Shown here in pieces: positions 1 through 7,042 of a stretch of DNA of 7,042 nt (positions are counted from its first letter, which is position 1; each line of letters opens with the position of its first letter). Location of the stretch: contig JANNXS010000253.1 in the NCBI GenBank assembly GCA_031409695.1, positions 1 to 7,042 on the forward strand, written 5' to 3'. A model generated the notes under the pieces. That model saw only the letters and a program-made list of their open reading frames with translations. It did not search any database and was not told where the DNA came from. The stretch comes from JABFRJ01 sp031409695 (GTDB taxonomy: Bacteria; Pseudomonadota; Alphaproteobacteria; Rhizobiales; Hyphomicrobiaceae). A program made the translations under genes and the position numbers.

Positions 1-91
1 ATCCGGCGGCGGTTGTCTTTCTGACTGGCATAGCAAGGTGTATGTTGGAGACGCAGCGCTGCGCTAGAAGCGGTCAGATCACGAATGGTCC

Positions 92-130
92 GGTTCCGAG
101 ATTTGCTCCCCGTTCCAGCGAGGTTCCGAG
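92..130. repeat. Direct repeat GGTTCCGAG, 30-bp period
   Basis: GGTTCCGAG occurs at 92-100 and again at 122-130, so the copies are 30 bp apart, close to three helical turns. A related CGTTCC lies between them at 111-116. Two in-phase copies could be a protein-binding site, but a chance repeat in a short GC-rich region is equally possible. Confidence 0.35.
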
Positions 131-185
131 CAAACGTCGGAACTAAAAGGAACACTGGCAACAGTATGGTTCTAGTGTAGCTTTT

Positions 186-239
186 GCATCTAACGTTTGT
201 TGAGACGCTAGCCGCGAGCGGGGACCAGACGTCAGATGC
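186..239. repeat. Imperfect inverted repeat upstream of toxin-antitoxin-like pair
   Basis: The left arm GCATCTAACGT (186-196) and the right arm ACGTCAGATGC (229-239) are reverse complements over 11 bp with one mismatch, around a 32-nt centre. The centre has a small nested repeat, CGCT (206-209) and AGCG (217-220). The right arm ends 37 bp before the ATG at 277. The arms could be an operator bound by the downstream antitoxin or a structure in the leader transcript. There is no T tract, so it does not look like a terminator. Confidence 0.45.
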
Positions 240-244
240 GCGAC

Positions 245-266
245 ACTAGATCTTCACCTGACTAGA
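245..266. promoter_or_regulatory. Possible operator: ACTAGA repeats
   Basis: ACTAGA is present at 245-250 and 261-266, 16 bp apart, immediately before the DUF433 gene; the reverse complement TCTAGT occurs at 171-176. Many toxin-antitoxin modules are autoregulated through short repeats at this position, which is why it is noted. The second copy overlaps AGAGA (264-268), the only ribosome-binding-like bases before the ATG at 277. No binding is demonstrated. Confidence 0.25.
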
Positions 267-276
267 GAACCACAGC

Positions 277-528
277 ATGCCCGCAGACACCGTAATCCCG
301 AGCGGGATTGACCGCATCACGATCATTCCTGGCTTATGCAACGGCAAGCCAACGATCCGCGGCTTGCGGATCACCGTCGAGACCATCCTTGGCTTTCTGG
401 CGGCTGGCGACAGCGCGGCCGAGATCCTCGATGAGTATCCATTGCTAGAGCCGGAAGACATATCGGCCTGTCTCACATTCGCGAGCCGCAGCGCCGCCCG
501 CCGCTATGCCGTCGATGCGACCGGCTGA
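277..528 (+). CDS. DUF433 family protein, predicted antitoxin
   Basis: This 83-residue protein has the DUF433 core at about residues 13-70: a Gly-Lys-Pro-x-Ile-Arg-Gly segment (NGKPTIRGLRITV, 22-34), then ILGFLAAGDS, then EYPLLEPEDI followed by an ACLTFA helix. DUF433 is a small helix-turn-helix-like fold that commonly precedes PIN-like proteins and is annotated as a VapB-type predicted antitoxin. Full length is typical of the family. The ATG at 277 is preceded by a weak AGAGA eight bases upstream. The stop TGA (526-528) shares its last base with the ATG of the next gene, which implies translational coupling. The expected role is to bind and restrain the downstream PIN-like protein and perhaps repress its own promoter; this is inferred from family and context. 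Family assignment is secure, function less so. Confidence 0.86.
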   Translation: MPADTVIPSGIDRITIIPGLCNGKPTIRGLRITVETILGFLAAGDSAAEILDEYPLLEPEDISACLTFASRSAARRYAVDATG

Positions 529-869
529 TGGCTCGATTTATCATCGACGTAAACTTACCGCGTCGCTTTCATCTTTGGGCGACAAGCGATTTCGTGTTCG
601 CAAAGGATTTCGATCAAGCCTGGCCAGACGACGAAATTTGGAACCACGCGCTGGCAGAAAATCTCGTGATCGTAACGGTCGACACTGACTTCTATGACCG
701 GGCGCTGGTCACGGCAGTCTGCCCCAAGATCATTCACTTCAAGCTCTACAATCTCCGGCTCAGGGACTGGCACCCGTTGGTGACCCGCCTCTGGCCACAA
801 ATCCTAACGCTCGTCGACGGACACCAGATGGTCATCGTCTATCGTGACCGGATCGACTGTCTTCCATAG
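528..869 (+). CDS. DUF5615 PIN-like protein, predicted toxin
   Basis: This 113-residue protein matches the DUF5615 (Mut7-C-like) PIN-like family. It begins with FIIDVNLP, placing the first acidic residue at Asp7. A W-P-D-D-E-I-W segment follows (Asp34, Asp35, Glu36), then the strand IVTVDTDF with Asp52 and Asp54. These are the positions where PIN-like nucleases hold their metal-binding acids, so the active site looks intact. Proteins of this type are predicted RNases and toxins when paired with DUF433. The start codon overlaps the antitoxin stop as TGATG, so no separate ribosome-binding site is needed. The TAG stop is one base away from the stop of the convergent hydrolase gene. Target RNA and toxicity cannot be read from the sequence; a nuclease role is inferred from the family. 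Confidence 0.83.
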   Translation: MARFIIDVNLPRRFHLWATSDFVFAKDFDQAWPDDEIWNHALAENLVIVTVDTDFYDRALVTAVCPKIIHFKLYNLRLRDWHPLVTRLWPQILTLVDGHQMVIVYRDRIDCLP

Positions 870-870
870 T

Positions 871-1770
871 TCAAGCCCCGCGCGCATGTTTGACGATATC
901 GTTCACAATCCGCGGCCAGACGGCCCGAGGTAGCGTGTGGGCGAGCTTTGGGATGATGTCGACCGTGGCGCGGCCGATGGCCTTTACCAAAGCATGGCCG
1001 TGGGCGACGGGGATTAAAGGGTCGGCGTCGCCATGGATGACGAGGGCCGGCGTTGTGACCAAGCCGAGCGCGTCCGTGCGATTGCCCGAGGCATAGATGG
1101 CCGCCAGTTGCCGCGTGGTGCCGTTAGGGTTCAAGCCGCGCTCGAAGTTGCGGATGGCGCGCGCCTCGTCTCCAGCTTCGTCTTCCGGGAAGTGCGGCCC
1201 GCGCAACACCCGCACGGTCGCTTTGTAGGCGGTGATGTAACCGTCCTGATCAGTCGGCGTCGTTCGCAGTAGCACGGCGATGGCTTCGGCCGTCGGAGCC
1301 TTCAAGCGGGGATCACCTGGAGAGGCCATAATACAGGTGATCGACCTCAATCGCGTCGCGTGGTGGATCGCCAGTTCCTGCACAATGGCGCCTCCCATGG
1401 ACGCGCCGACCACGTGTGCTGTGTCGATGCCGAGATGGTCCAGCAGCCCGACCGTGTCGGCTGCCATATCGCGCAGTGTGTAGGGCACCTCAAGTTTGCG
1501 GCCGATGGCCATCATGCCCATCAGTGCCAGAATGTTTGGCACACCAGCCGCCGCGAGATGCGTCGACTTGCCGATGTCGCGATTGTCAAAGCGAACAATG
1601 TAAAAACCTTGTTCTGCAAGTGCTGCGCAGAATCCCTCATCCCATGCGACCATCTGAGCGCCAAGCCCCATGATGAGGACCAACGCCGGGTCGGTGCGTT
1701 CGCCGAATGTCTGGTAGCAGAGCTCCAAGCCATTGGATTTGGCGAAGCGTTCGCCGGATGTTTCGATCAT
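871..1770 (-). CDS. Alpha/beta fold hydrolase
   Basis: Starting from the ATG at 1770 the protein has 299 residues. It begins just before the hydrolase core; a longer frame back to 1878 adds 36 residues without family character and was not used. The fold is visible in order: an oxyanion-strand segment LVLIMGLGAQM (about 30-40), the IVRFDNRDIGKS turn (58-69), the nucleophile elbow G-A-S-M-G-G with Ser124, the acid in HGDADPLIP (Asp250), and the His in KLAHTLP (His278). The triad is complete. The DNRD-G-KS and LRDMAAD signatures resemble proteobacterial and actinobacterial hydrolases often annotated as aclacinomycin methylesterase-like or general esterases, but the substrate is unknown. There is no signal peptide, so it is probably cytoplasmic. 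A GGGGA lies about 12 bases upstream of the start. It is divergent from the CorC gene across 197 bp and convergent with the predicted toxin gene. Confidence 0.88.
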   Translation of the reverse strand: MIETSGERFAKSNGLELCYQTFGERTDPALVLIMGLGAQMVAWDEGFCAALAEQGFYIVRFDNRDIGKSTHLAAAGVPNILALMGMMAIGRKLEVPYTLRDMAADTVGLLDHLGIDTAHVVGASMGGAIVQELAIHHATRLRSITCIMASPGDPRLKAPTAEAIAVLLRTTPTDQDGYITAYKATVRVLRGPHFPEDEAGDEARAIRNFERGLNPNGTTRQLAAIYASGNRTDALGLVTTPALVIHGDADPLIPVAHGHALVKAIGRATVDIIPKLAHTLPRAVWPRIVNDIVKHARGA

Positions 1771-1967
1771 CGGTTCTACTGGTCCCCATCTGTGGCCCGT
1801 ATGCGGAGCGAAACGCTTAACAAAACCTGACCCGCCTGTCTGGACCCAGTCGTTTGGAGACGCAACCGCACAACCCATTCATCCGTTACAGGTATAGATC
1901 CAGCAATAGACACCGAAAACGTCACCGCAGACGCCCATCGCGCCGCGGGTATGCTAAAGCTCAGGTT

Positions 1968-3332
1968 ATGTCCTACGAACTCGTCCTGCTCATCGCCGCG
2001 ATCATTGTGCTGCTCGCGCTTTCCGCATTCTTCAATGCCAGCGAAACGGGCCTTACGGCTGCGTCCCGAGCCCGTATGCACGCGCTTGAACAAGAAGGGA
2101 ACGTGCGCGCAAAACAGGTCAACCGCCTGTTAGCGTCGCCTGAAAAGATGCTGGGAGCCGTGCTGCTCGGCAATACTCTCGTTGATGTGCTCGCAGCGGC
2201 GCTGGCGTCGGCCTATGCCGCCCGGGTGTTTGGCGAAGTCGGTGTGATCTACTCGTCGGTTTTGGTGACGACGCTTATTGTTATCTTCTCGGCGGTGCTG
2301 CCAAAGACCTATGCCCTGACAAATCCGGACAGAGCCGCTCTTCTTGTGGCGCCGATCATGCGGGCGATGATCTGGGTTTTGGCGCCAGCCACTCTGCTTT
2401 TGCAAATTGTCGTGCGCGCGCTTTTGAAACTGACGCCGTCGACGAAGGACGATAAGTCTAACATTCTGGCCGCGCAGGAGGAAATTCGCGGCACCATTGA
2501 ACTGCAACAGATTGGCGGGGCCGTTGCTCGCCACGATGCCGAAATGCTTGGCGGCGTGCTCGATCTTGGCGATCTCGTGGTTGAGGATGTCATGGTGCAT
2601 CGCACCAAAATGGAAACTATCGATATCGACCTACCACCGGCGGCCGTTATTGAGGCCGTATTGAAGAGCCAATACACGCGCGTGCCGCTCTGGAAGGATC
2701 AGCCAGACAATATTGTTGGCATCTTAAACACAAAGGATCTGCTCGCAGCTTTGGCCGCGGCCGGCTTTGCACCTGATAAGCTCGATATCAAAGTGCTCGC
2801 GCCCGCGCCCTGGTTCGTGCCGGAAAGCACATCAGCACGCGCGCAACTGAATGCGTTCCTGAAGCGTAAATCGCAGATGGCGCTGGTGGTCGATGAGTAC
2901 GGCGAAGTGCAAGGCCTGGTCACCCTCGAAGACATTCTTGAGGAGATCGTCGGCCAGATTTCCGATGAGCACGACACTGAAGGTTCGGCGGTACGCACGC
3001 AGGCGGACGGTTCCGTCAACGTCGACGGTTCGCTTGCGGTTCGAGATCTCAATCGTCAAATGGACTGGGATCTACCCGACGAAGAGGCAACCACGATTGC
3101 AGGGCTCGTCATACACGAAGCGCAGACCATCCCTGAGCAAGGGCAGACGTTTACATTCCATGGGTATCGCTTCGAAATCCTGCGGAAAAACAAAAACAAA
3201 CTCACCGCCCTGCGCATCAAGCCGGTCGCAGTTCCCGCGAGCACGGGGTCAACGACAGGGCGACCAAAATCCGAGGCGCCGCGCGTGCTCAAACAGCAAA
3301 CGGGAGAGCGGGACACAATGGAAGGCGGGTAA
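1968..3332 (+). CDS. CNNM/CorC (HlyC/CorC) family membrane protein with CBS pair
   Basis: The protein has 454 residues from the ATG at 1968. A frame extension to 1854 adds 38 Arg-rich residues ahead of the first membrane helix and is unlikely to be translated. The DUF21/CNNM membrane domain covers about residues 1-150, with hydrophobic segments near 3-22, 62-85, 93-111 and 124-151 and the NASETGLTAASRARM signature (23-37). Two CBS domains follow (about 203-262 and 275-330, with VVDEYGEVQGLVTLEDILEE split across 307-326), then a CorC_HlyC domain (about 341-419) and a variable tail. Family members are cytoplasmic-membrane proteins linked to Mg2+ efflux and gated through ATP-binding CBS domains. 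Two normally conserved membrane motifs are altered: GNTLVD (68-73) and SAVLPK (108-113), the latter carrying Ala109 where a Glu is expected. Only AGG at 1963-1965 serves as a weak ribosome-binding site. The gene is monocistronic and ends at a probable terminator. Confidence 0.92.
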   Translation: MSYELVLLIAAIIVLLALSAFFNASETGLTAASRARMHALEQEGNVRAKQVNRLLASPEKMLGAVLLGNTLVDVLAAALASAYAARVFGEVGVIYSSVLVTTLIVIFSAVLPKTYALTNPDRAALLVAPIMRAMIWVLAPATLLLQIVVRALLKLTPSTKDDKSNILAAQEEIRGTIELQQIGGAVARHDAEMLGGVLDLGDLVVEDVMVHRTKMETIDIDLPPAAVIEAVLKSQYTRVPLWKDQPDNIVGILNTKDLLAALAAAGFAPDKLDIKVLAPAPWFVPESTSARAQLNAFLKRKSQMALVVDEYGEVQGLVTLEDILEEIVGQISDEHDTEGSAVRTQADGSVNVDGSLAVRDLNRQMDWDLPDEEATTIAGLVIHEAQTIPEQGQTFTFHGYRFEILRKNKNKLTALRIKPVAVPASTGSTTGRPKSEAPRVLKQQTGERDTMEGG

Positions 3333-3352
3333 GACCAGCGGTCATATTTTTT
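3333..3352 (+). terminator. Probable short rho-independent terminator
   Basis: Directly after the CorC-family stop codon, GACC (3333-3336) and GGTC (3340-3343) form a 4-bp stem with an AGC loop, followed by ATA and six T residues (3347-3352). An alternative longer pairing joins CGGGTAA (3326-3332, containing the stop codon) with TTACCCG (3351-3357). The stem is short for a terminator, but its place at the end of the gene and the T run support the call. On the minus strand accC ends 55 bases away and I see no separate terminator for it. Confidence 0.5.
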
Positions 3353-3407
3353 ACCCGATAGTATCAGCGCGGGGCCTGGTCTGGCGTCCGCGAAAATCCA
3401 ACCCGCA

Positions 3408-4748
<1,341 letters not shown>

Positions 4749-4822
4749 CGCTTTCAGCGAGAAGCGCGTGGCGCGTTGCGACGAGCAAATGATGCCAGTC
4801 GCGACGCACTCTGCGCTCATCG

Positions 4823-4830
4823 CTCCCCTT
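4823..4830 (-). promoter_or_regulatory. Ribosome-binding site-like AAGGGGAG after accB
   Basis: Reading the minus strand, AAGGGGAG follows the accB stop codon immediately and is two bases before an ATG at 4820 that is in frame with accC. It is a stronger match to the anti-Shine-Dalgarno than anything in front of the conventional accC ATG at 4748, where only a weak GAAAG is seen. The spacing to the 4820 ATG is short. It may drive translation of an AccC form with 24 additional N-terminal residues. Confidence 0.4.
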
Positions 4831-5313
4831 TCATTCGATAATGATGAGCGGTTCGCCGAATTCGACCGGCTTGGCATTCTCGACCATTATGGCTTTCACA
4901 GTGCCCGCGCGCGGTGCCGGGATGTGGTTCATGGTCTTCATGGCTTCAATGATCAACAGCGTCTGACCCGCCGTCACGACGGCACCGATCTCAACGAAAT
5001 TGGCTGACCCAGGTTCGGCGGCACGATAGGCCGTGCCAACCATGGGCGATTTCACGGTTCCGGGGTGATTGGCCACCTCAGTGGGAGATGTTGGAGCGGG
5101 TGAAACCAGTGCCGTGGGTTGGTGCGTTGAGTGTCCAACCAACGCCGGGGGCATAGCGGCCGACACAACCACCTGACGCGCTACACGAATGCGCAGGCCC
5201 TCACGCTCCAACTCGATCTCGGTCAGCCCCGTGTCATTCAACACTTCGGCGAGATCACGAATGAGAGCCGTCTCGGCGCCGCGTACGTCTTTTTCTCGGG
5301 TGTCTTTCGCCAT
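4831..5313 (-). CDS. accB: Acetyl-CoA carboxylase biotin carboxyl carrier protein
   Basis: AccB (BCCP) carries the covalently bound biotin that shuttles CO2 from AccC to the carboxyltransferase. From the ATG at 5313 it has 160 residues, normal for the family. The N-terminal AccC-binding part (about 12-46, LIRDLAEVLNDTGLTEIELE split over 17-36) is followed by a Pro/Ala/Thr-rich linker (about 48-86) and the biotinyl domain (about 86-160). The domain contains a SPMVGTAYR strand, a thumb-like insertion AAEPGSANF typical of bacterial BCCPs, and the biotinylation motif EAMKTMN with Lys126. Thr after the lysine in place of Met is common in alphaproteobacteria. A GTG at 5376 would add 21 residues lacking family similarity; AAAAGG sits just before the 5313 ATG with short spacing, so the start is probable but not certain. 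It heads the accBC pair. Confidence 0.95.
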   Translation of the reverse strand: MAKDTREKDVRGAETALIRDLAEVLNDTGLTEIELEREGLRIRVARQVVVSAAMPPALVGHSTHQPTALVSPAPTSPTEVANHPGTVKSPMVGTAYRAAEPGSANFVEIGAVVTAGQTLLIIEAMKTMNHIPAPRAGTVKAIMVENAKPVEFGEPLIIIE

Positions 5314-5576
5314 GCCTTTTGAAATCCCCAATTCATCTGACTGCGCCGGTGCGCGTTCCACTGAAGTGGTGGACACCGACGCAACCTACAGCGCCAGGCA
5401 CGCACTCACAGACTGGCAAACTCTCACAGACCGGCACACAACGAATATATCAGCAGGTGACAGTCGCTACGGCGTGCCACGACCCGAGAACGGCTGCCCT
5501 CAGACGCGCATTTGCTGCGCCGATGCGGCGTAAACGCTGGGCGGGTTGCGTCACCAACCCCTGCCCGAACGTTGCT

Positions 5577-5604
5577 CGTGTAGCAGCTTTCGTTGACCTG
5601 TCAA
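5577..5604 (-). promoter_or_regulatory. Weak promoter candidate for accBC
   Basis: On the minus strand a perfect -35 hexamer TTGACA (complement of 5599-5604) is followed after 16 bp by TACACG (complement of 5577-5582), which matches the -10 consensus at only three of six positions. Transcription from here would leave a leader of roughly 250 nt before the accB ATG. The -35 lies inside the TTGAC/GTCAA palindrome at 5593-5604. Evidence is limited to the hexamers and the position. Confidence 0.25.
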
Positions 5605-5637
5605 AGCTGCGGGGCGACCTGAACGAACAGCCCCGCA
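5583..5637. repeat. Two adjacent inverted repeats upstream of accB
   Basis: The first pairs GCAGCTT (5583-5589) with AAGCTGC (5604-5610) and, inside it, TTGAC (5593-5597) with GTCAA (5600-5604) around CT. The second is a perfect 8-bp stem, TGCGGGGC (5608-5615) with GCCCCGCA (5630-5637), around a 14-nt loop. The two share bases 5608-5610, so they cannot form fully together. No T run follows on either strand. They could be an operator, an attenuator-like switch in a leader, or the end of the metG transcript. Confidence 0.45.
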
Positions 5638-5711
5638 CAGAAACTCGGCTTATCCTAAACCAGGCTTGAACAGCCGACCGAGACGATGGCCCACGCGCTG
5701 ACGGTTCACCG

Positions 5712-7042
5712 TTAACCTTTCACCTTCCCTGGTTTCGACTGGCCCGCGCGTTTGGCTTGCTCCTCCGGGCTGATCCAGCGCGGGAAAACGCCTGTTGGCG
5801 CGGGTAGCGTTGTGTTTGGCTTGAGGCGGTGGGCGGTTCCGAGATGGGCAAACGTGCGCTCATCTGGGGCAACGGCCAGCAGGTCGAGCAGTTTGCCCGC
5901 GCTCTCAGGCATCGCCGGTTGGATCAAAATCGCAACCTGACGCACGACCTCAGCCGTGACGTATAGAATTGTCCCACGGCGCTCAGCTGTCAGCGCCTTG
6001 TCGAAAGGCCGCTCCTTGTCGAAGTAGGCGTTGGCGTCGAAGAGGACGTTCCAGACGGCATCGAGCCAGACCTTGATCGCCTGCTCGTTCATGGCATCGC
6101 GCGCCGTCGCATAGAGACCCTCAACCGCTGCCAGCAAAGCCTTATCGGTGTCGCTGAAGGCCTCCGGTGTCTGCACCACCCCGTCAAAGTTCTTTGCGAT
6201 CATCGACAGCGAACGCTGCGCGAGGTTGCCGAGGTTGTTGGCAAGATCCGCGTTCATGCGCCCGATAATAGCGTCATCTGAGTAGCTGCCATCCTGACCG
6301 AACGCCGTTTCGCGCAGGAAGAAATAACGCACGGCGTCGCGTCCGAAGGCCTCCACGAGATTGAAGGGGTCAATGACGTTGCCGACAGATTTGCTCATTT
6401 TCTCGCCGCGATTGTACAAAAACCCGTGAGCGAACACGCGTTTGGGCAGCGGCAGACCTGCACTCATCAGAAACGCTGGCCAGTAGACCGCGTGGAAGCG
6501 CACGATGTCTTTGCCGATGACGTGCAAGTCGCATGGCCAGTACCCCGCGCGCGGGCCCTTGCCGTCGCCGTTCAGCACGCCGGTCGCAGTGACGTAGTTG
6601 TTCAGCGCATCGACCCAAACGTACATGACATGCTTGTCGTTGCCGGGCACCTGGATACCCCAGTCAAGCGAGCCGCGCGAGATTGACAAATCCTGTAGCC
6701 CGCCACGCACGAAGCTCGTCACCTCATTGCGCCGTTCGGGCGGCAGGATGAACTCCGGGTGCGCTTCGTAATGGGCCAGGAGTTTGTCTTGGTACTGCGA
6801 CAGACGGAAGAAATACGTCTCTTCTTCGGTCCATTCCACTGGCGAACCAAGCGGTTCGCGGCGGATACCGTCCTCGCCTTTGGTCGTCTCACTCTCGTCG
6901 AAATATGCTTCCTGGCGCACAGAATACCAGCCAGCGTACTTGGCCGTGTAGATATCGCCGTTTTTTTCCATGCGCTTCCAAAGTTCTCTGCACGCCTCGT
7001 GGTGACGCGCCTCAGTGGTGCGGATGAAGTCGTCGTGGCCAG
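5712..7042 (-). CDS. metG: Methionyl-tRNA synthetase, 5' end cut by window
   Basis: MetRS charges initiator and elongator tRNA-Met with methionine in the cytoplasm. The frame stays open past the internal ATG at 6971 to the window edge, giving GHDDFIRTTEARHHEACRELW (shown here as GHDDFIRTTE, then ARHHEACRELW) ahead of it, a conserved family segment; about 442 codons are visible. Given a usual length near 515, roughly 70-75 N-terminal residues with the HIGH-type motif lie beyond the window. Visible landmarks are YVWVDALNNYV, the EKMSKSVGN activation loop (KMSKS codons at 6387-6401), the DLANNLGNL helix of the anticodon-binding domain and the AMPES motif near the end. There is no C-terminal tRNA-binding (Trbp111-like) extension, as expected for the shorter alphaproteobacterial form. 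The gene ends with TAA at 5712-5714. The distance to accB suggests separate transcription units. Confidence 0.97.
   Translation of the reverse strand, partial: GHDDFIRTTEARHHEACRELWKRMEKNGDIYTAKYAGWYSVRQEAYFDESETTKGEDGIRREPLGSPVEWTEEETYFFRLSQYQDKLLAHYEAHPEFILPPERRNEVTSFVRGGLQDLSISRGSLDWGIQVPGNDKHVMYVWVDALNNYVTATGVLNGDGKGPRAGYWPCDLHVIGKDIVRFHAVYWPAFLMSAGLPLPKRVFAHGFLYNRGEKMSKSVGNVIDPFNLVEAFGRDAVRYFFLRETAFGQDGSYSDDAIIGRMNADLANNLGNLAQRSLSMIAKNFDGVVQTPEAFSDTDKALLAAVEGLYATARDAMNEQAIKVWLDAVWNVLFDANAYFDKERPFDKALTAERRGTILYVTAEVVRQVAILIQPAMPESAGKLLDLLAVAPDERTFAHLGTAHRLKPNTTLPAPTGVFPRWISPEEQAKRAGQSKPGKVKG

Larger units (their letters stand above)
1..276. other. Gene-free leader with short repeats
   Basis: I see no convincing gene here. 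Two reading frames on the + strand are open from the window edge, one to a TAG at 65-67 and one to a TAA at 144-146. Either could be the last residues of an upstream gene, but neither tail is recognisable. The stretch contains a perfect 12-bp palindrome (CGCAGCGCTGCG, 52-63) without a following T run, a 9-bp direct repeat, an inverted repeat and an ACTAGA repeat (listed separately). No tRNA-like cloverleaf was found. It presumably holds the promoter of the two-gene module that begins at 277, but no strong -35/-10 pair stands out. Confidence 0.6.
5314..5711. other. Gene-free stretch between metG and accB
   Basis: No convincing gene lies in these 398 bp. In particular there is no aroQ (type II dehydroquinase), which often precedes accB in related bacteria: no NGPNLNLL-type motif appears in any frame. 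The stretch should carry the metG 3' end signal and the accBC promoter. Near metG, on the minus strand, are ACGGT/ACCGT around the stop codon (5701-5712) and a small GGCT/AGCC hairpin with a 5-nt loop (5663-5675), neither followed by a T run, so no clear terminator can be named. Inverted repeats and a weak promoter candidate at 5577-5637 are listed separately. Unless the accB start is the GTG at 5376, positions 5314-5376 are untranslated leader. Confidence 0.6.

Noticed and set aside
1..245. Possible tRNA or attachment site suggested by GGTTCCGAG, which resembles a T-loop
   Set aside because: No acceptor or anticodon stems can be drawn around either copy, and the conserved GTTCRA T-loop is not matched.
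1360..1830. + strand open frame of 156 codons
   Set aside because: It is antisense to the alpha/beta hydrolase, is rich in Cys and His without a motif pattern, and has no good start context.
1854..1967. N-terminal extension of the CorC-family protein
   Set aside because: The 38 added residues are mostly Arg, Ser and His and precede a normal family start. They fall in the divergent promoter region and overlap the unused extension of the hydrolase frame.
4930..4945. Thr after the biotinylated Lys of AccB as a departure from the AMKM motif
   Set aside because: EAMKTMN is, to my knowledge, common in alphaproteobacterial BCCPs, so this is a lineage trait and not an anomaly.
5450..5638. Small minus-strand frame in the place where aroQ might be expected
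   Set aside because: The translation is Arg/Ala-rich with no dehydroquinase motif and no ribosome-binding site, so it is probably not coding.

Overview
The window reads as ordinary chromosomal sequence of a moderately GC-rich alphaproteobacterium, probably in or near Hyphomicrobiales. This rests on the style of the recognisable proteins: a BCCP with the alphaproteobacterial EAMKTMN biotinylation motif, a MetRS with DDFIRTTE and EKMSKSVGN motifs, and a CNNM/CorC protein with the TAASRARM signature. It is an inference from protein character; no ribosomal RNA or other phylogenetic marker lies in the window.

Layout: Positions 1-276 carry no convincing gene but hold several short repeats, including an imperfect inverted repeat (186-239) and a twice-repeated ACTAGA (245-266) just upstream of a small two-gene module on the + strand. 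That module (277-869) pairs a DUF433-type predicted antitoxin with a DUF5615 PIN-like predicted toxin, coupled by a TGATG stop/start overlap. It is the only accessory-looking part of the window. A minus-strand alpha/beta hydrolase (871-1770) converges on it with one base between the stop codons. A 197-bp divergent gap separates the hydrolase from a + strand CNNM/CorC-family membrane protein with tandem CBS domains (1968-3332), which ends at a probable short terminator.

The rest is on the minus strand. Read in transcription order it is the 3' three quarters or more of metG (methionyl-tRNA synthetase, cut by the window end at 7042), a 398-bp gene-free stretch with inverted repeats and a possible weak promoter, then accB and accC. 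These last two encode the biotin carboxyl carrier protein and biotin carboxylase, two of the subunits of acetyl-CoA carboxylase that supply malonyl-CoA for fatty-acid synthesis. AccC carboxylates the biotin on AccB Lys126 using ATP and bicarbonate; the carboxyltransferase subunits are not in the window.

No CRISPR array, insertion sequence, tRNA or rRNA was seen, and I found no clear undescribed multi-gene system. The points most worth checking are the CNNM/CorC protein, whose membrane domain departs from the family consensus at expected Mg-site residues (SAVLPK in place of a Glu-containing E-V-L-P-K motif), the true start of AccC, and the small toxin-antitoxin-like pair with its repeat-rich leader.
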